Positions 37,990-47,901 of a stretch of DNA of 64,000 bases are shown here, in pieces; positions within the stretch are counted from its first letter, which is position 1; every line of letters begins with the position of its first letter. The stretch comes from DATKFM01 sp963851215. Lineage in GTDB: Bacteria; Pseudomonadota; Alphaproteobacteria; Dongiales; Dongiaceae. Location of the stretch: NCBI GenBank assembly GCA_963851215.1, contig CAWKOG010000017.1, positions 186,001 to 250,000 of the forward strand, in the 5' to 3' direction. The notes under the pieces were generated by a model, which was given only the letters and a program-made list of their open reading frames with translations, was not told the DNA's origin and did not search any database. The translations under genes and the position numbers were made by a program.

Positions 37990-38831
37990 CAGCCGGTCTC
38001 GGTCTGGCCGCGATCGCCCAGGGGATCGGCGGTCAGGCTGCGGCCGGTCAGAGCGCCCAGCCAATCCAGCCCGGCGCGCAGCCGCACCACGTCGCCGATC
38101 ACCAGCAGCGCCGGCGGCTCCAGCCCGCTGGCAGCGGCTTCGGCGACGCAAGCGCCCAACGTGGTCTCCAGCACCGCCTGGCTGGGCAGGGTCGCCTGGC
38201 TGACGATGGCCATGGGCTCGGCCGGCGACCGCCCATTATCCAGCAACCGCTGGGCGATCAGCTCCAGGTGCTTTAGCGCCATGTAGACAACGATGACCGG
38301 CGAACCGCGGGCCACGGCCGCCCAATCCACGGAATCCGGCACCAGGCCGGTGGCGTCGTGGCCGGTGACGAATGTGACGACGGAGTTGATGGAGCGGTGG
38401 GTTATGGGGATGCCGGCATACGCCAGGCCGCCGACGCCGGCACTGATTCCCGGCACAATGCGGAACGGCACCCGTGCCTCCACCAGCGCCAGCGCCTCCT
38501 CGCCGCCGCGGCCGAAGATGAAGGGGTCCCCACCCTTCAGCCGCAGCACCCGCTTGCCGTCGCGCGCCAACTGGATCAGCCGGCGGGAGATATCCGGCTG
38601 CTTTGGCGACGGCTTGCCGCCGCGCTTGCCGGCATACTCCAGCAGCGTGCCTGAAGGCGCGAGTTTCAGGATGTCGGCGCTGACCAGCGCGTCATAGACC
38701 ACCACATCCGCCTGCTCCAGCGCGCGTAGCGCCAACAGCGTCAGCAGCCCGGGATCGCCGGGACCGGCACCGACCAGCCAGACCCAGCCGGGTTCGAGGG
38801 CAGGCAGATTTTGAAGCGGGGACGGGTTCAC
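37989..38831 (-). CDS. cobA: Uroporphyrinogen-III C-methyltransferase
   Basis: 280-residue SUMT that makes precorrin-2 by two SAM-dependent methylations, the branch point to B12 and siroheme. Motifs are VWLVGAGPGDPGLLTLLALR at the start, VVYDALVS, KRGGKPSPKQPDI, VLRLKGGDPFIFGRGGEEA and GIPITHRSI. It heads cobA-cobB-cbtB-cbtA and is divergent from cbiD across 108 bases that should hold both promoters. Confidence 0.94.
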   Translation of the reverse strand: MNPSPLQNLPALEPGWVWLVGAGPGDPGLLTLLALRALEQADVVVYDALVSADILKLAPSGTLLEYAGKRGGKPSPKQPDISRRLIQLARDGKRVLRLKGGDPFIFGRGGEEALALVEARVPFRIVPGISAGVGGLAYAGIPITHRSINSVVTFVTGHDATGLVPDSVDWAAVARGSPVIVVYMALKHLELIAQRLLDNGRSPAEPMAIVSQATLPSQAVLETTLGACVAEAAASGLEPPALLVIGDVVRLRAGLDWLGALTGRSLTADPLGDRGQTETG

Positions 38832-38939
38832 GCGGCCTCTTGTTTGCGGTGTTTAGCCAATATATCGGGGGAGCCATGATTCCCCAACGCCGTCGTCGCT
38901 AACTAGCCATTTCAGGACATCAACCCCTACAATAGCGCC

Positions 38940-40053
38940 ATGAGCGAGCGCCCCAGCCAAGCCGAGCGAAAGGACCTGCGCCGCGGCTGGACCACCGGCG
39001 CCTGCGCCACCGCCGCCACGGCGGCGGCCTATACCGCGCTCCTGACCGGCGAGTTCCCCGATCCCGTGACCATCACCCTGCCCAAGGGCGAAACGCCGAG
39101 CTTTGCCCTGGCCCGCGAGGCGCTGGGCGACGGCGTGGCAAGCGCGGGCATCATCAAGGACGCGGGCGACGATCCCGACGTGACCCATGGCGCGCTGATC
39201 CTGGCGGAGCTGCGGCGCGGGCCGGCGGGTAGCGGCGTGAGCTTCCGCGCGGGCCGCGGCGTCGGCACGGTCACCAAGCCGGGCCTGCCCATTGCCGTCG
39301 GCGAGCCGGCGATCAATCCCGTGCCACGGCGGCTGATGAGCGAAGCGGTGCAGGCGATTGCCGTGCGGCATGGCGTGACCGGCGATGCCGTCATCACCAT
39401 CACTGTCGAGGGCGGCGAGGAGATGGCCAAGCACACCTGGAACCCGCGGCTCGGCATCACCGGCGGCATCTCCATCCTCGGCACCACCGGGAATCGTGCA
39501 TCCCTTCTCCTGCTCGGCCTGGATCGCGTCGATCCACCGTGGCATCGACGTGGCGCGCGCCAGCAATCTGACTCACATTGCCGCCTGCACCGGCTCCACA
39601 TCGGAGGCCGGCGTGCAGCGGCTCTACGAGCTGCCGGAGATGGCCTTCATCGACATGGGCGATTTCGCCGGCGGCATGCTGAAATATCTGCGCCGCCATC
39701 CGCTGCCGCGCCTCACCATCGGCGGCGGCTTCGGCAAGCTGTCGAAACTGGCCGCCGGTTTCGGCGATCTCCATTCCGGCCGCAGCCAGGTGGATCGCGG
39801 ATTGCTGGCGGAGCTGCTCGCGGCGTTGCAGGCAGCACCTGCGATGATCGCGCGGGCACGCGAGGCGAATACGGCGAACGAGATTTTGGACATGGCGCAG
39901 AAAGATGGAATCCCGCTCGGCGATGCGGTGGCCGTCCGCGCCCGCGATGAAGCCCTGAGGATCGCCGAGGGCGCGCTGGAGATCGAAGTCGTCGTCTTCG
40001 ACCGCGAGGGCAAGCCAGCCGGCCGCGCGCCGTTCGCGAAGGGCGCGACATGA
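38940..40053 (+). CDS. cbiD: Cobalt-precorrin-5B C1-methyltransferase CbiD; one frame break
   Basis: About 370 residues after repair. It opens with the CbiD hallmark DLRRGWTTGACATAATAAAY and continues SILGTTGIVHPFSCSAWIAS, then FGDLHSGRSQVD and the end APFAKGAT. An extra base at 39492-39493 shifts the frame inside TTGIVHPF. CbiD does the C1 methylation normally seen in the cobalt-early pathway, replacing CobF. It overlaps cobK by ATGA. Confidence 0.9.
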
Positions 40054-40796
40054 AACGCATCCTGATCCTCGGCGGTACGCGCGAGGCCGTGGATCTCGCC
40101 CAGCGCCTTCACGGGCGCGATGGTTTGCACACCATCAGCTCCCTCGCCGGCCGCACCCAGACGCCACATCTGCCGCCGGGCGAGGTACGCGTTGGCGGAT
40201 TCGGCGGCGCTGCCGGACTGCGCGACTACCTCAAGCGTGAACGGATCGACCTGATCGTCGACGCGACGCATCCCTTCGCCGAGCGGATGCATGGCAACGC
40301 CGTGGAGGCCAGCCGCAGCGGCGGCGTGCCCCTGTTGCGCCTGGAGCGCCCGCTCTGGCAGCCGCAAGCCGGCGACCACTGGATCATGGCGGACAGCGCC
40401 GATCATGCCGCGAAGCTCACGCCCCACCACGGCAAGCGCGCGTTCCTGACCACCGGCGTCAAGGACCTCGGCGCGTTTCGGGATATCGAGACAGTTTGGT
40501 TCCTGGTGCGTCTGGTCGAGCCGACGGACGGGCCGCTGCCGCTGCGACATTCTGAATTGATCCGCGGCCGCGGTCCCTTTGGAGCTGCGGATGAAGAGGC
40601 GCTAATGCGGCGCCATGACATCGATCTGCTGATCAGCAAGGAAAGCGGTGGCGCATCGACCTACGGCAAGATCGAAGCGGCGCGGAAACTGGAGATCCCC
40701 GTGATCATGATCCGGCGGCCAACTTCCGAAGAAGGAGTCGAGGTAGTGCTGTCGATTGACGCTGCCGTGTCGCGTCTCGACCACCTTATGCGATAG
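40050..40796 (+). CDS. cobK: Precorrin-6A (cobalt-precorrin-6A) reductase
   Basis: 248 residues. It reduces the corrin ring precursor at C18-C19 with NADPH. The N-terminus KRILILGGTREAVDLAQRL is the dinucleotide-binding segment, then AGRTQTPHLPPGEVRVGGFGG, VDATHPFAERM and ISKESGGASTYGKIEAAR, all standard for CobK/CbiJ. Translation is coupled to cbiD by a four-base overlap. Confidence 0.93.
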   Translation: MKRILILGGTREAVDLAQRLHGRDGLHTISSLAGRTQTPHLPPGEVRVGGFGGAAGLRDYLKRERIDLIVDATHPFAERMHGNAVEASRSGGVPLLRLERPLWQPQAGDHWIMADSADHAAKLTPHHGKRAFLTTGVKDLGAFRDIETVWFLVRLVEPTDGPLPLRHSELIRGRGPFGAADEEALMRRHDIDLLISKESGGASTYGKIEAARKLEIPVIMIRRPTSEEGVEVVLSIDAAVSRLDHLMR

Positions 40797-40802
40797 CGAG
40801 GC

Positions 40803-42753
40803 CTAAGCCGCCCGCGCGCCGCGGATGTTGCGTTGATCCGGCCCGGCGGCGGCCATGTCGATGACCGACATCAGCCCTGCCACTTTCTGATCGACGGCGG
40901 CGAGCGTGGCCGTGGTTTGCTCCACCAGGGCCGCATTCTTCTGGGTCACCGCTTCCATCTGCGTGACCGAGTTCGTCGACCTGCTGCACGCCGGACGACT
41001 GTTCGCGGCTGGCCTTGGCGATTTCGCCGACGATCGAGGCCACGCGCTTCACCGCGTCCACGATATCGCCGAGAGTGGTGCCGGCCTTATTCACCAGCTG
41101 CACGCCCTGGCGCACCTGCGTATCGCTTTCGGCGATCAGCGACTTGATGTCCTTGGAGGCCGACGAGGCGCGCTGGGCCAGCGCCCGCACTTCCGCCGCG
41201 ACGACGGCGAAGCCGCGGCCCGCATCGCCCGCCCGCGCCGCTTCGACGGCGGCGTTGAGCGCCAGAAGATTGGTCTGGAAAGCGATTTCCTCGATCAGGC
41301 CGACGATACTGGCGATCTGGCCCGACGAAGTTTCGATGCGCTTCATTGCATTGACCGCCGCAGTGGCGATTTCGCCGCCGCCGGTGGCCGCGGTCTGCGC
41401 ACCCTCGGCAAGCGTATTCGCTTGCTGCGCATTTTCCGCTGTGTTCTGCACAGTAATGGTGAGTTGGCGGATCGCCGCCGCCATCTCCGACAGGCTGGAA
41501 ACCTGGGTGTCCGTGCGCATCGACAGATCGGCGGCGCCGGACGCCAGCTGTTCGGTTGCCGTCTTCAAGGCCTCGACGCCGACGCTGGCCTCGCGCACGA
41601 TCGAGCCGAGCTTGCCCGAGGCGGTCTGCAGACCGTCATGGGCCTGGCGGAGATCCAGTTCCGCACGCTTCTGATCGGTGATGTCGGTGTAGGTGCCGAC
41701 GATGCCGCCCTCGCTGGTGCGGTGCTCGCTGATGCGCAGCCAGCGACCGTCGGCCATCTGTTCAACGCGCTCGGTGCCGCTGCCGGCCGACAGGCTGTCG
41801 AACCCTGACTTGTTGATCTCCCAGCCGAGCGTCCTGAAGCGGTCGTTGCTGAGCGTGATCTTGCCGTCGCGGTCATAGAGCGCGAAGCCTTCGGTGAGAT
41901 GGCCGACCGCGTCGCTCAGGCGCTGTTCGGCCTTGCGTGCGGCTTCGATCGAGGACTGCGAAGCGGCAACAGCCTGGCGCAACTCGACCTCGACCTTGAC
42001 GCGCTCATCCAGCTCGCGGCGTAGATGGCCGGTGAAGCGCCGGTCGACGACCGCGGCCATCAGGCCGAGCGCGAAGATTGCGATGGTAGTGCCGCCGATG
42101 CCCATGGCGAGACCGAAGGCGGAGATCGAGGAAGCAGCCAGCGGCGGGCCCTCCGCGGGCGTGAAGATCGTCGCGGCCATGCCGGTGTAGTGCATGCCGC
42201 AGATCGCCGCACCCATCACGAAAGCGGCGGCGACCTTATGCCAAGTGGCATTCAGATTGAGGGCCAGCCACAGCGCCGCCGTGGCGGCGACGATGGCGAT
42301 GACGATGGATGTGGCGAACAGCAGCGGGTCGTAGCTGATGGTCGCGTTCATCTCCATCGCGGCCATGCCCATATAGTGCATGATGGCCACGCCGATGCCC
42401 GCGAACACGCCGGCGATGCCCAGGCTCAAATGGCCGGCCCAGCGCGTCACCGTGTAGAGCGCGATTGAGGCGACGACAATTGCCGCCACCAGGGACACGA
42501 CGGTCAGTTCGACGTTGTAGTGGATCGGCATATGCAGGCTGAACGCCAGCATGGCCACGAAATGCATCGACCAGATTCCACCGCCGAGCGCGGTTGCGGC
42601 GCCGAGCAGCCAGACAGTCCGGGCGCGGCCCGACGACTCCTTGACCCGGCCCACCAGGGTGAGCGCGGTGAAGGAGGCGAGGACGGCGATGAGGATCGAC
42701 AGCCCCACGAGCACTAAATCGTAGGCGCCGTGAAGGCTATGCATATTGTCCAT
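40803..42753 (-). CDS. Methyl-accepting chemotaxis protein with MHYT sensor and PAS domain; frame break near the C-terminus
   Basis: About 650 residues. The N-terminus is an integral-membrane MHYT domain of about seven spans with three signature motifs (MHFVAM, MHYMGM, MHYTGM), proposed to bind copper and sense O2, CO or NO. A PAS domain follows (about 290-365, EGFALYDRDGKITLSNDRF), then the MCP signalling domain with EIAFQTNLLALNAAVEAARA and GRGFAVVAAEVRALA. An extra base at 40974 shifts the last 60 codons; repaired, they read VDNSVTQMEAVTQKNAAL and the stop is 40803-40805, which also removes an apparent overlap with cobK. It sits inside the cobalamin locus, but no link is evident. Confidence 0.9.
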
Positions 42754-42932
42754 TAGGGATGCTCCGGAGGTCCTGGCCGTCTGACGGGCATACAGTATGA
42801 GATACCCTAGTTTCCTATTAGTTAACCTCCTAGACCTTCTGTCTCATATCACAGAAATTTTTCAATTGAATCAATATCATGAAGGATGTCAGGCGCGATA
42901 CTCCGGGGAACGTCGCGGATTGCCTAATAGCT

Positions 42933-43718
42933 CTAGGCTGCCGGCGGCCGCCTCTTCGCGGATGTGCCCGGCCGCAGGATATGCCGGTGTGCGGCATCGT
43001 AGAGCTTGCTGTCGCTGAACTCCCGGGACTCGAACACCCGGCCGACGAAAATCAGCGCAGTGCGGGTGATCTTTGCCTCGCGGATCTGCGCGCCGATGGT
43101 CTCGAGCGTGCCGCGCAGGATGAGCTGGTCGGGCCAGCCGACACGATAGGCGACGACAGCCGGGCAATCGGCGCCGTAGTGCGGCGACAGCTCCCGCACG
43201 ATCTCCCGCACATTGCGCACCGAAAGATGGATCGCCAGCGTGGCGCCGGACGCGCCGAGCGTCGACAGGTCCTCGCGGTTCGGCATCGGCGAGGCCTTGC
43301 CGTCGGTGCGCGTGAGGATCACGGTCTGGCTCACCTCGGGCAGCGTGAGTTCGGTTTTCAAGACGGCCGCCGCCGCCGCGTAGGCCGGCACGCCGGGAGT
43401 GACATCGTAGTCGATGCCCAGTTGATCCAGCCGGCGCATCTGTTCGGCGATGGCGCCATAAAGCGAGGGATCGCCGGAATGGACGCGGGCGACATCCTGG
43501 CCCTTCGCCTGCGCCGCTTCCATATGGGCGACGATCTCCTCGAGGTTCAGCGGCGCGGTGTCGATCACCAGCGCCTCCTTCGGCGCCAGCGCGACGATGG
43601 CCGGCGGCACCAGCGAGCCGGCATAGAGCATGACCGGACATCTCGCGATCAGGTCGCGGCCGCGCACAGTGATGAGATCGGGAGCGCCCGGCCCCGCGCC
43701 GATGAAATGCACGGTCAT
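42933..43718 (-). CDS. cobM: Precorrin-4 C11-methyltransferase
   Basis: 261 residues of the SAM-dependent tetrapyrrole methylase fold. It starts VHFIGAGPGAPDLITVRGRDL, then DVARVHSGDPSLYGAIAEQM, DVTPGVPAYAAAAAVL and SQTVILTRTDGKASPMP, the CobM/CbiF set. It starts 15 bases after the cbiG-cobJ stop and is the last gene of the cobH-cobL-cobI-cbiG/cobJ-cobM run. Confidence 0.93.
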   Translation of the reverse strand: MTVHFIGAGPGAPDLITVRGRDLIARCPVMLYAGSLVPPAIVALAPKEALVIDTAPLNLEEIVAHMEAAQAKGQDVARVHSGDPSLYGAIAEQMRRLDQLGIDYDVTPGVPAYAAAAAVLKTELTLPEVSQTVILTRTDGKASPMPNREDLSTLGASGATLAIHLSVRNVREIVRELSPHYGADCPAVVAYRVGWPDQLILRGTLETIGAQIREAKITRTALIFVGRVFESREFSDSKLYDAAHRHILRPGTSAKRRPPAA

Positions 43719-43733
43719 GCGGGGTTGGCCTTG

Positions 43734-45989
43734 CTAGTTGTTCTTTTCCCCTGTCCCCTTGGGGGAGAGGGGGCAGGCGGTGAGGGGTTTCCCGCGCAAG
43801 CGGGCAGAGAACTCATCACTAGCTTCAGATTTCAATGAGCGGATACCGTCATTGCCTACAGGCAATTGTCCCTCGATGAAGTCATTCGGCTTATGAGCGC
43901 CTGAAGGCGCCAGACCCCTCACCCCCTGCCCCCTCTCCCTCAAGGGGAGAGGGGAGTCCGGAGTGGCCGTCTGTTTCGTTTCATATCCCCGCGGCGTGTA
44001 GAGCCACTCGCCGCCGTCGGGACGCGACACGCGGCGCGTGGTGCTGCTGCCGACCAGCACCAGCGACAGCATGTCGACCTGATCGGGATCGATCGCCGCC
44101 AGCGTCGTAATCGTGACGCGTTCACCGTCGCGGCCGAGGTTTCGGGCGATGGCGACGGGCGTTTCCGGCGGACGCGCGGTCAGAAGGATGCTTCGCGCGG
44201 CCGCAAGCTGAGTCCGCCGGCGCTGCGACACCGGATTGTAGAAGGCGACGACGAAATCGCCGGCGGCGGCGGCGCGCAGCCTTTGCTCGATCACCGGCCA
44301 GGGCGTCAGCAGATCGGACAGCGAGATGGCGCAGAAATCATGGCCCAACGGCGCGCCGAGCCGGGCGGCGGCAGTCTGCATCGCCGACACGCCGGGCGCG
44401 CAGGAGATTTCCACCCGCGCCCAATCGGGCCGCGCACCGCGGTCGATCAGCTCGAACACCAGGCTGCCCATTGCGTAAATGCCGGCATCGCCGGAGGAGA
44501 TCAGCGCGACATCCCGGCCCTGCGCGGCGAGATCGAGCGCATGAGCCACCCGCGCTTCTTCGGCGCCGAGATCGAAATCGTGACGCGTCTTGCCGGCGGC
44601 GAGCGGCCCTAGCAGATCGAGATAGAGCCGGTAGCCGACGAGATCGGTCGAGGCGCGGATGGCGCTATCGGCTTCGGCCGTGCGCGCCGTCGCATCGCCC
44701 GGGCCGATGCCGACGACGAACAGCCGGCCGCGGGCGCGGCCAATGCCTTCCGCGCGTATGATCCGGGGCGAGCGAGCGATGGCGCAAGTGGCGCGGGTGC
44801 TGCGTTGCTTGCTGAGGGTGAGCGTTGCGTCGGCGCCTGCCGCCGCCAGTGCCGCACCTTCGGCCACGCCCCAGCAGCCGGTTTCGCGGAACACGATCTC
44901 GGATTTCTCGCTCAGGCGCGGCGTTTCGGCGAGAAGCGCATCGGCGGAGAAAAAGCGCGCGGGTGCGTCGAGATGTTCGGCCAGATCATGGATCGCCGGT
45001 TCGGCGGCTTTCAATGCGATGGAAAAGATTCCGGCGACGGACTGCGGTGCGACGCCGGCGTCATTCAGGCATCGCGTCACCAGTTCACGGAGTTCCGCCG
45101 GATCAGCGCCACGCTCGCACCCGACGCCGATGGCGATGGTGGCGGGGTGGAGAATAAGGGTGTTGGCTGGCGCAACCGCGCGATCGGTTATCAGGATCGC
45201 GAGTTCACGCCCCTCTCCCCTTGGGGGAGAGGGGGCAGGGGATGAGGGGTTACGCGCGCGAGAGCGCAGAGAGTTTTCACCAGATTTGATTTCGTTCGAT
45301 TGCGGGGAATTCCCTGTCTTCTGCAGCCGATTTGGTTTTGAGGCTGGAGATTCTTGAGCGCTTGCCGGCGGCAGACCCCTCACCCCCTGCCCCCTCTCCC
45401 CCAAGGGGAGAGGGCTGCCGATGGGAGTCGACACCATTTGATCTGTTTGTGGAGCTAGTGGCCGTAGCCACTCGCAATCGTCCATGGCCGCCTCGACAAC
45501 GAGGTCGACCGACTCCCCCGCTAAGACCGCCGCCATCACCGCCTTCGCCGCTTCCGGATTGCCGACACGCCAGCCTTCAGGCGGATCATCCAGCGCCAGG
45601 CCATGCACCACATCGCCGGCCGTCGTCACAGCCGCGGAGACGCCGAGCGCATCGGCAATCCGCCGCGCCAGTTCGTTTCCGCCATGATGCCCGCCCAGCA
45701 GCGGCACGACGGCGCTGCCGTCTTCGGCGATGGCGATGACCGGCGGCTCCGCGCGCTTGTCGTTGAGCAGCGGCGCTATGCAGCGGATCAGAATGCCGGC
45801 GGCGCAGATGCCGACGATCGGCTCATTCGCGGCGAACAAGGCCCGCAAATGCACGGCGGTATCGTCGAACGGCACATCGGCCTTGCCGACACGCCGGCGC
45901 AGCCCGTGAATCCGCGCGTCGGGCAGCGCAGCCTGCAGCCGCTTCGCCAACACCGCACCGCCGGCGCTCAAGGCAATCAACGCCGTCAT
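43734..45989 (-). CDS. cobJ: CbiG - CobJ fusion (cobalt-precorrin-5A hydrolase plus precorrin-3B C17-methyltransferase) carrying repeat elements
   Basis: 751 residues. The N-terminal part is CbiG-like (KRLQAALPDARIHGL, GGHHGGNELARRIA), and its C-terminal CbiG/CobE domain follows as HPATIAIGVGCERGADPAEL, then SIALKAAEPAIHDLA. From about residue 410 it is the CobJ methylase: LFVVGIGPGDATARTAEAD, ALISSGDAGIYAMGSLV, FVVAFYNPVSQRR. Residues about 190-262 and the last 70 residues are translated palindromic elements (PLPLGERGQGVRG and SPPRGEG type peptides) and are not part of any known domain. Start and stop are ATGA-coupled or near-coupled to cobI and cobM. Ring contraction and the C17 methylation are the expected steps. 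Confidence 0.88.
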   Translation of the reverse strand: MTALIALSAGGAVLAKRLQAALPDARIHGLRRRVGKADVPFDDTAVHLRALFAANEPIVGICAAGILIRCIAPLLNDKRAEPPVIAIAEDGSAVVPLLGGHHGGNELARRIADALGVSAAVTTAGDVVHGLALDDPPEGWRVGNPEAAKAVMAAVLAGESVDLVVEAAMDDCEWLRPLAPQTDQMVSTPIGSPLPLGERGQGVRGLPPASAQESPASKPNRLQKTGNSPQSNEIKSGENSLRSRARNPSSPAPSPPRGEGRELAILITDRAVAPANTLILHPATIAIGVGCERGADPAELRELVTRCLNDAGVAPQSVAGIFSIALKAAEPAIHDLAEHLDAPARFFSADALLAETPRLSEKSEIVFRETGCWGVAEGAALAAAGADATLTLSKQRSTRATCAIARSPRIIRAEGIGRARGRLFVVGIGPGDATARTAEADSAIRASTDLVGYRLYLDLLGPLAAGKTRHDFDLGAEEARVAHALDLAAQGRDVALISSGDAGIYAMGSLVFELIDRGARPDWARVEISCAPGVSAMQTAAARLGAPLGHDFCAISLSDLLTPWPVIEQRLRAAAAGDFVVAFYNPVSQRRRTQLAAARSILLTARPPETPVAIARNLGRDGERVTITTLAAIDPDQVDMLSLVLVGSSTTRRVSRPDGGEWLYTPRGYETKQTATPDSPLPLRERGQGVRGLAPSGAHKPNDFIEGQLPVGNDGIRSLKSEASDEFSARLRGKPLTACPLSPKGTGEKNN
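43747..43955. repeat. Composite palindromic element A
   Basis: About 209 bases. Two inverted copies of a C/T-rich REP-like arm (CCCCTCACCCCCTGCCCCCT and its complement) flank a core of about 120 bases, and a GCGCAAGCGGG mini-hairpin lies next to the left arm. It forms the last 70 codons of cbiG-cobJ and supplies its stop codon. Elements B and C share arms, inner hairpin and order. Confidence 0.85.
45210..45414. repeat. Composite palindromic element B
   Basis: About 205 bases, same arm-core-arm order and orientation as element A, inserted in frame in cbiG-cobJ between the CbiG central and C-terminal domains. The left arm ends GATGAGGGGTTACGCGCGCG and the right arm begins GGCAGACCCCTCACC; the inner sequence next to the left arm (CAGAGAGTTTTCA) resembles A (CAGAGAACTCATCA). 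Confidence 0.85.
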
Positions 45990-46687
45990 GGCGCGCCCTC
46001 GCCGGCGACAAGGATCATCGAGAAATAGGGCGCTGTGTCGTCACGCACATCGGCCAGCCGGCGGATGCGCTGCTCGGCCAGCGTCGCCCGCTCCACCAGC
46101 AAGGCCCGCGGCAGCAGGCCGGCGCTGTCGAGCACGGCGCGCACCCGCGCCAGATGCCGGCCCACTTTGATGACGGCGGCGGCGCTGCAATCGGCGAGGC
46201 GCGCGCGAATGGCATCATCCGGCAACGGCGCCGGGATCACCGTCAGCGAGTCGTTGCGCGCCGAGAGCGGCGCGCCCGCCATGGCAGCGCAGGCCATCAG
46301 CGAGGAGACGCCGGGCACGACGGTGACCTCGCATTCCCGCGCCAGGCGCGCATGCAGGTACATGAAGGAGCCGTAGAAGAAGGGATCGCCTTCGCAGAGC
46401 ACGGCGACGTCGCGGCCGGCGCGCACCTCCGCCAGGATCTCGCGCGCGGCGCGGTCATAGATGTCCGCCTTCGGAAAGCTGCCGTCGCCGAGGGGCATGC
46501 GGATGGCGATCTCCTTCTGCCCGCCCGGCAGATGGGGCGCCACGATGCTGCGGGCAAAGCTGTCGCCGCTCTCCGGCGCCGGATAGGCGATGACGGGCGC
46601 GGCGCGCAGCAGCCGCAATGCCTTCAGCGTCAGCAGCTCCGGATCGCCGGGTCCGACACCCAGGCCGTAGACTTGCGCCGCGCTCAT
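45986..46687 (-). CDS. cobI: Precorrin-2 C20-methyltransferase
   Basis: 233 residues. It adds the C20 methyl group at the start of the corrin branch. It opens QVYGLGVGPGDPELLTLKAL and has VAVLCEGDPFFYGSFMYLH and VVPGVSSLMACAAMAGAPL. ATGA overlaps exist at both ends, with cobL upstream and cbiG-cobJ downstream. Start at 46687 is fixed by this coupling. Confidence 0.93.
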   Translation of the reverse strand: MSAAQVYGLGVGPGDPELLTLKALRLLRAAPVIAYPAPESGDSFARSIVAPHLPGGQKEIAIRMPLGDGSFPKADIYDRAAREILAEVRAGRDVAVLCEGDPFFYGSFMYLHARLARECEVTVVPGVSSLMACAAMAGAPLSARNDSLTVIPAPLPDDAIRARLADCSAAAVIKVGRHLARVRAVLDSAGLLPRALLVERATLAEQRIRRLADVRDDTAPYFSMILVAGEGAP

Positions 46688-47901
46688 GAATGGCTCCGCG
46701 GCTTTGTGGCGGCGTACTGCGTCACCGGCATCAGCGGCCGCCAGCCGAGATGCGGACCGATAACGTCGGCGCGGCTGATGGCGATGCGCTTGAGATCGCC
46801 GCCCCAGCGGGCCCGTGCCGCGAACAACGCGGCCTCGCCTTCCACGGTCACGGCGTTGGCGACCAGACGTCCGCCGGGTTTCAGCGGCTCCCAGCAGGCC
46901 TCGGCGAGGCCGGCCGTGCTCAACCCGCCGCCGATGAAGATCGCGTCGGGCGCGGGCAGGCCGGCAATCGCGGCCGGCGCCTCGCCATCGACGACCTTCA
47001 AGGCGGGCGTGCCGAGGGTGATGCAATTCCGGTCTATCATCTCACGGCGCGCGGTGTTGCGTTCGATGGCAATCGCGCGCATGCGCCTGTTGGCGCGCAG
47101 CCATTCGATGGAGATGGAACCGCAGCCCGCACCCACATCCCACAGCAATTGACCAGGGAGCGGCGCCAGGGCCGCCAGCGTCGCCGCGCGCACTTCCTGT
47201 TTGGTGAGCTGGCCATCGTGATCGAATGCTTCGTCCGGCAGCCCGGCAAGGCGCGAATGCGCCACGGCATGGGGACCGGCGTTGCATTCGACGGCAATGG
47301 TGCAGAAATCTTCGGCCCTTTCCGTGGCCCAGTCCTGGGCGAAGCCGGCAATCTGCCGCTCCTGCGGCGAGCCCATATGCTCGAGGACGATGATGCGGCT
47401 CGGACCATAGCCCAACTTGACCAGCAGCCTCGCCACAGCCATCGGCGTCGCGCCGTCATTGGCCAGCAGCAGCAGCTTTGCGCCGGGCGCGATCGCCGGC
47501 CGCATCAGCGCCAGGGCGCGGCCATGGAGCGTCAGGCATTCCACATCGGCGAGCGGCCAGCAGAGGCGGCTCGCGGCCAAGGTGAAGGCGGAGATGCCGG
47601 GGATGATCAACATTTCCTCGGCTGGGACATGGCGCGCCAGCGTGACGCCGATGCCGAACCACATGGGATCGCCGGTCGCGAGCACCACCACATTGCGGCC
47701 GCGCCGGTGCTTGATCTCCTCGACGGTCTGGGACAGCGGCGAGGCCCAGGTGAGCCGTTCAGCCGTGCCGTTGGGCACCATGGCGAGATGGCGTTCGCCG
47801 CCGACGAGGATTTCCGCGCCGTCGACGATGCGGCGCGTGACGGGCGGCAGGCTATCGAGCCCCTCCTCGCCGATGCCGATGATGGAGAGCCACGGCTTCA
47901 C
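46684..47901 (-). CDS. cobL: Precorrin-6Y C5,15-methyltransferase (decarboxylating)
   Basis: 405 residues in two domains: a CbiE-type methylase (LSIIGIGEEGLDSL, VLATGDPMWFGIG, IPGISAFTLAASRL) and a CbiT-type methylase/decarboxylase (DVGAGCGSISIEWL, AIERNTARREM, IFIGGGLSTAGL). The frame is open far upstream, but the GTG at 47901 overlaps the cobH stop as GTGA and gives a normal length, so it is preferred. Confidence 0.92.
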   Translation of the reverse strand: MKPWLSIIGIGEEGLDSLPPVTRRIVDGAEILVGGERHLAMVPNGTAERLTWASPLSQTVEEIKHRRGRNVVVLATGDPMWFGIGVTLARHVPAEEMLIIPGISAFTLAASRLCWPLADVECLTLHGRALALMRPAIAPGAKLLLLANDGATPMAVARLLVKLGYGPSRIIVLEHMGSPQERQIAGFAQDWATERAEDFCTIAVECNAGPHAVAHSRLAGLPDEAFDHDGQLTKQEVRAATLAALAPLPGQLLWDVGAGCGSISIEWLRANRRMRAIAIERNTARREMIDRNCITLGTPALKVVDGEAPAAIAGLPAPDAIFIGGGLSTAGLAEACWEPLKPGGRLVANAVTVEGEAALFAARARWGGDLKRIAISRADVIGPHLGWRPLMPVTQYAATKPRSHS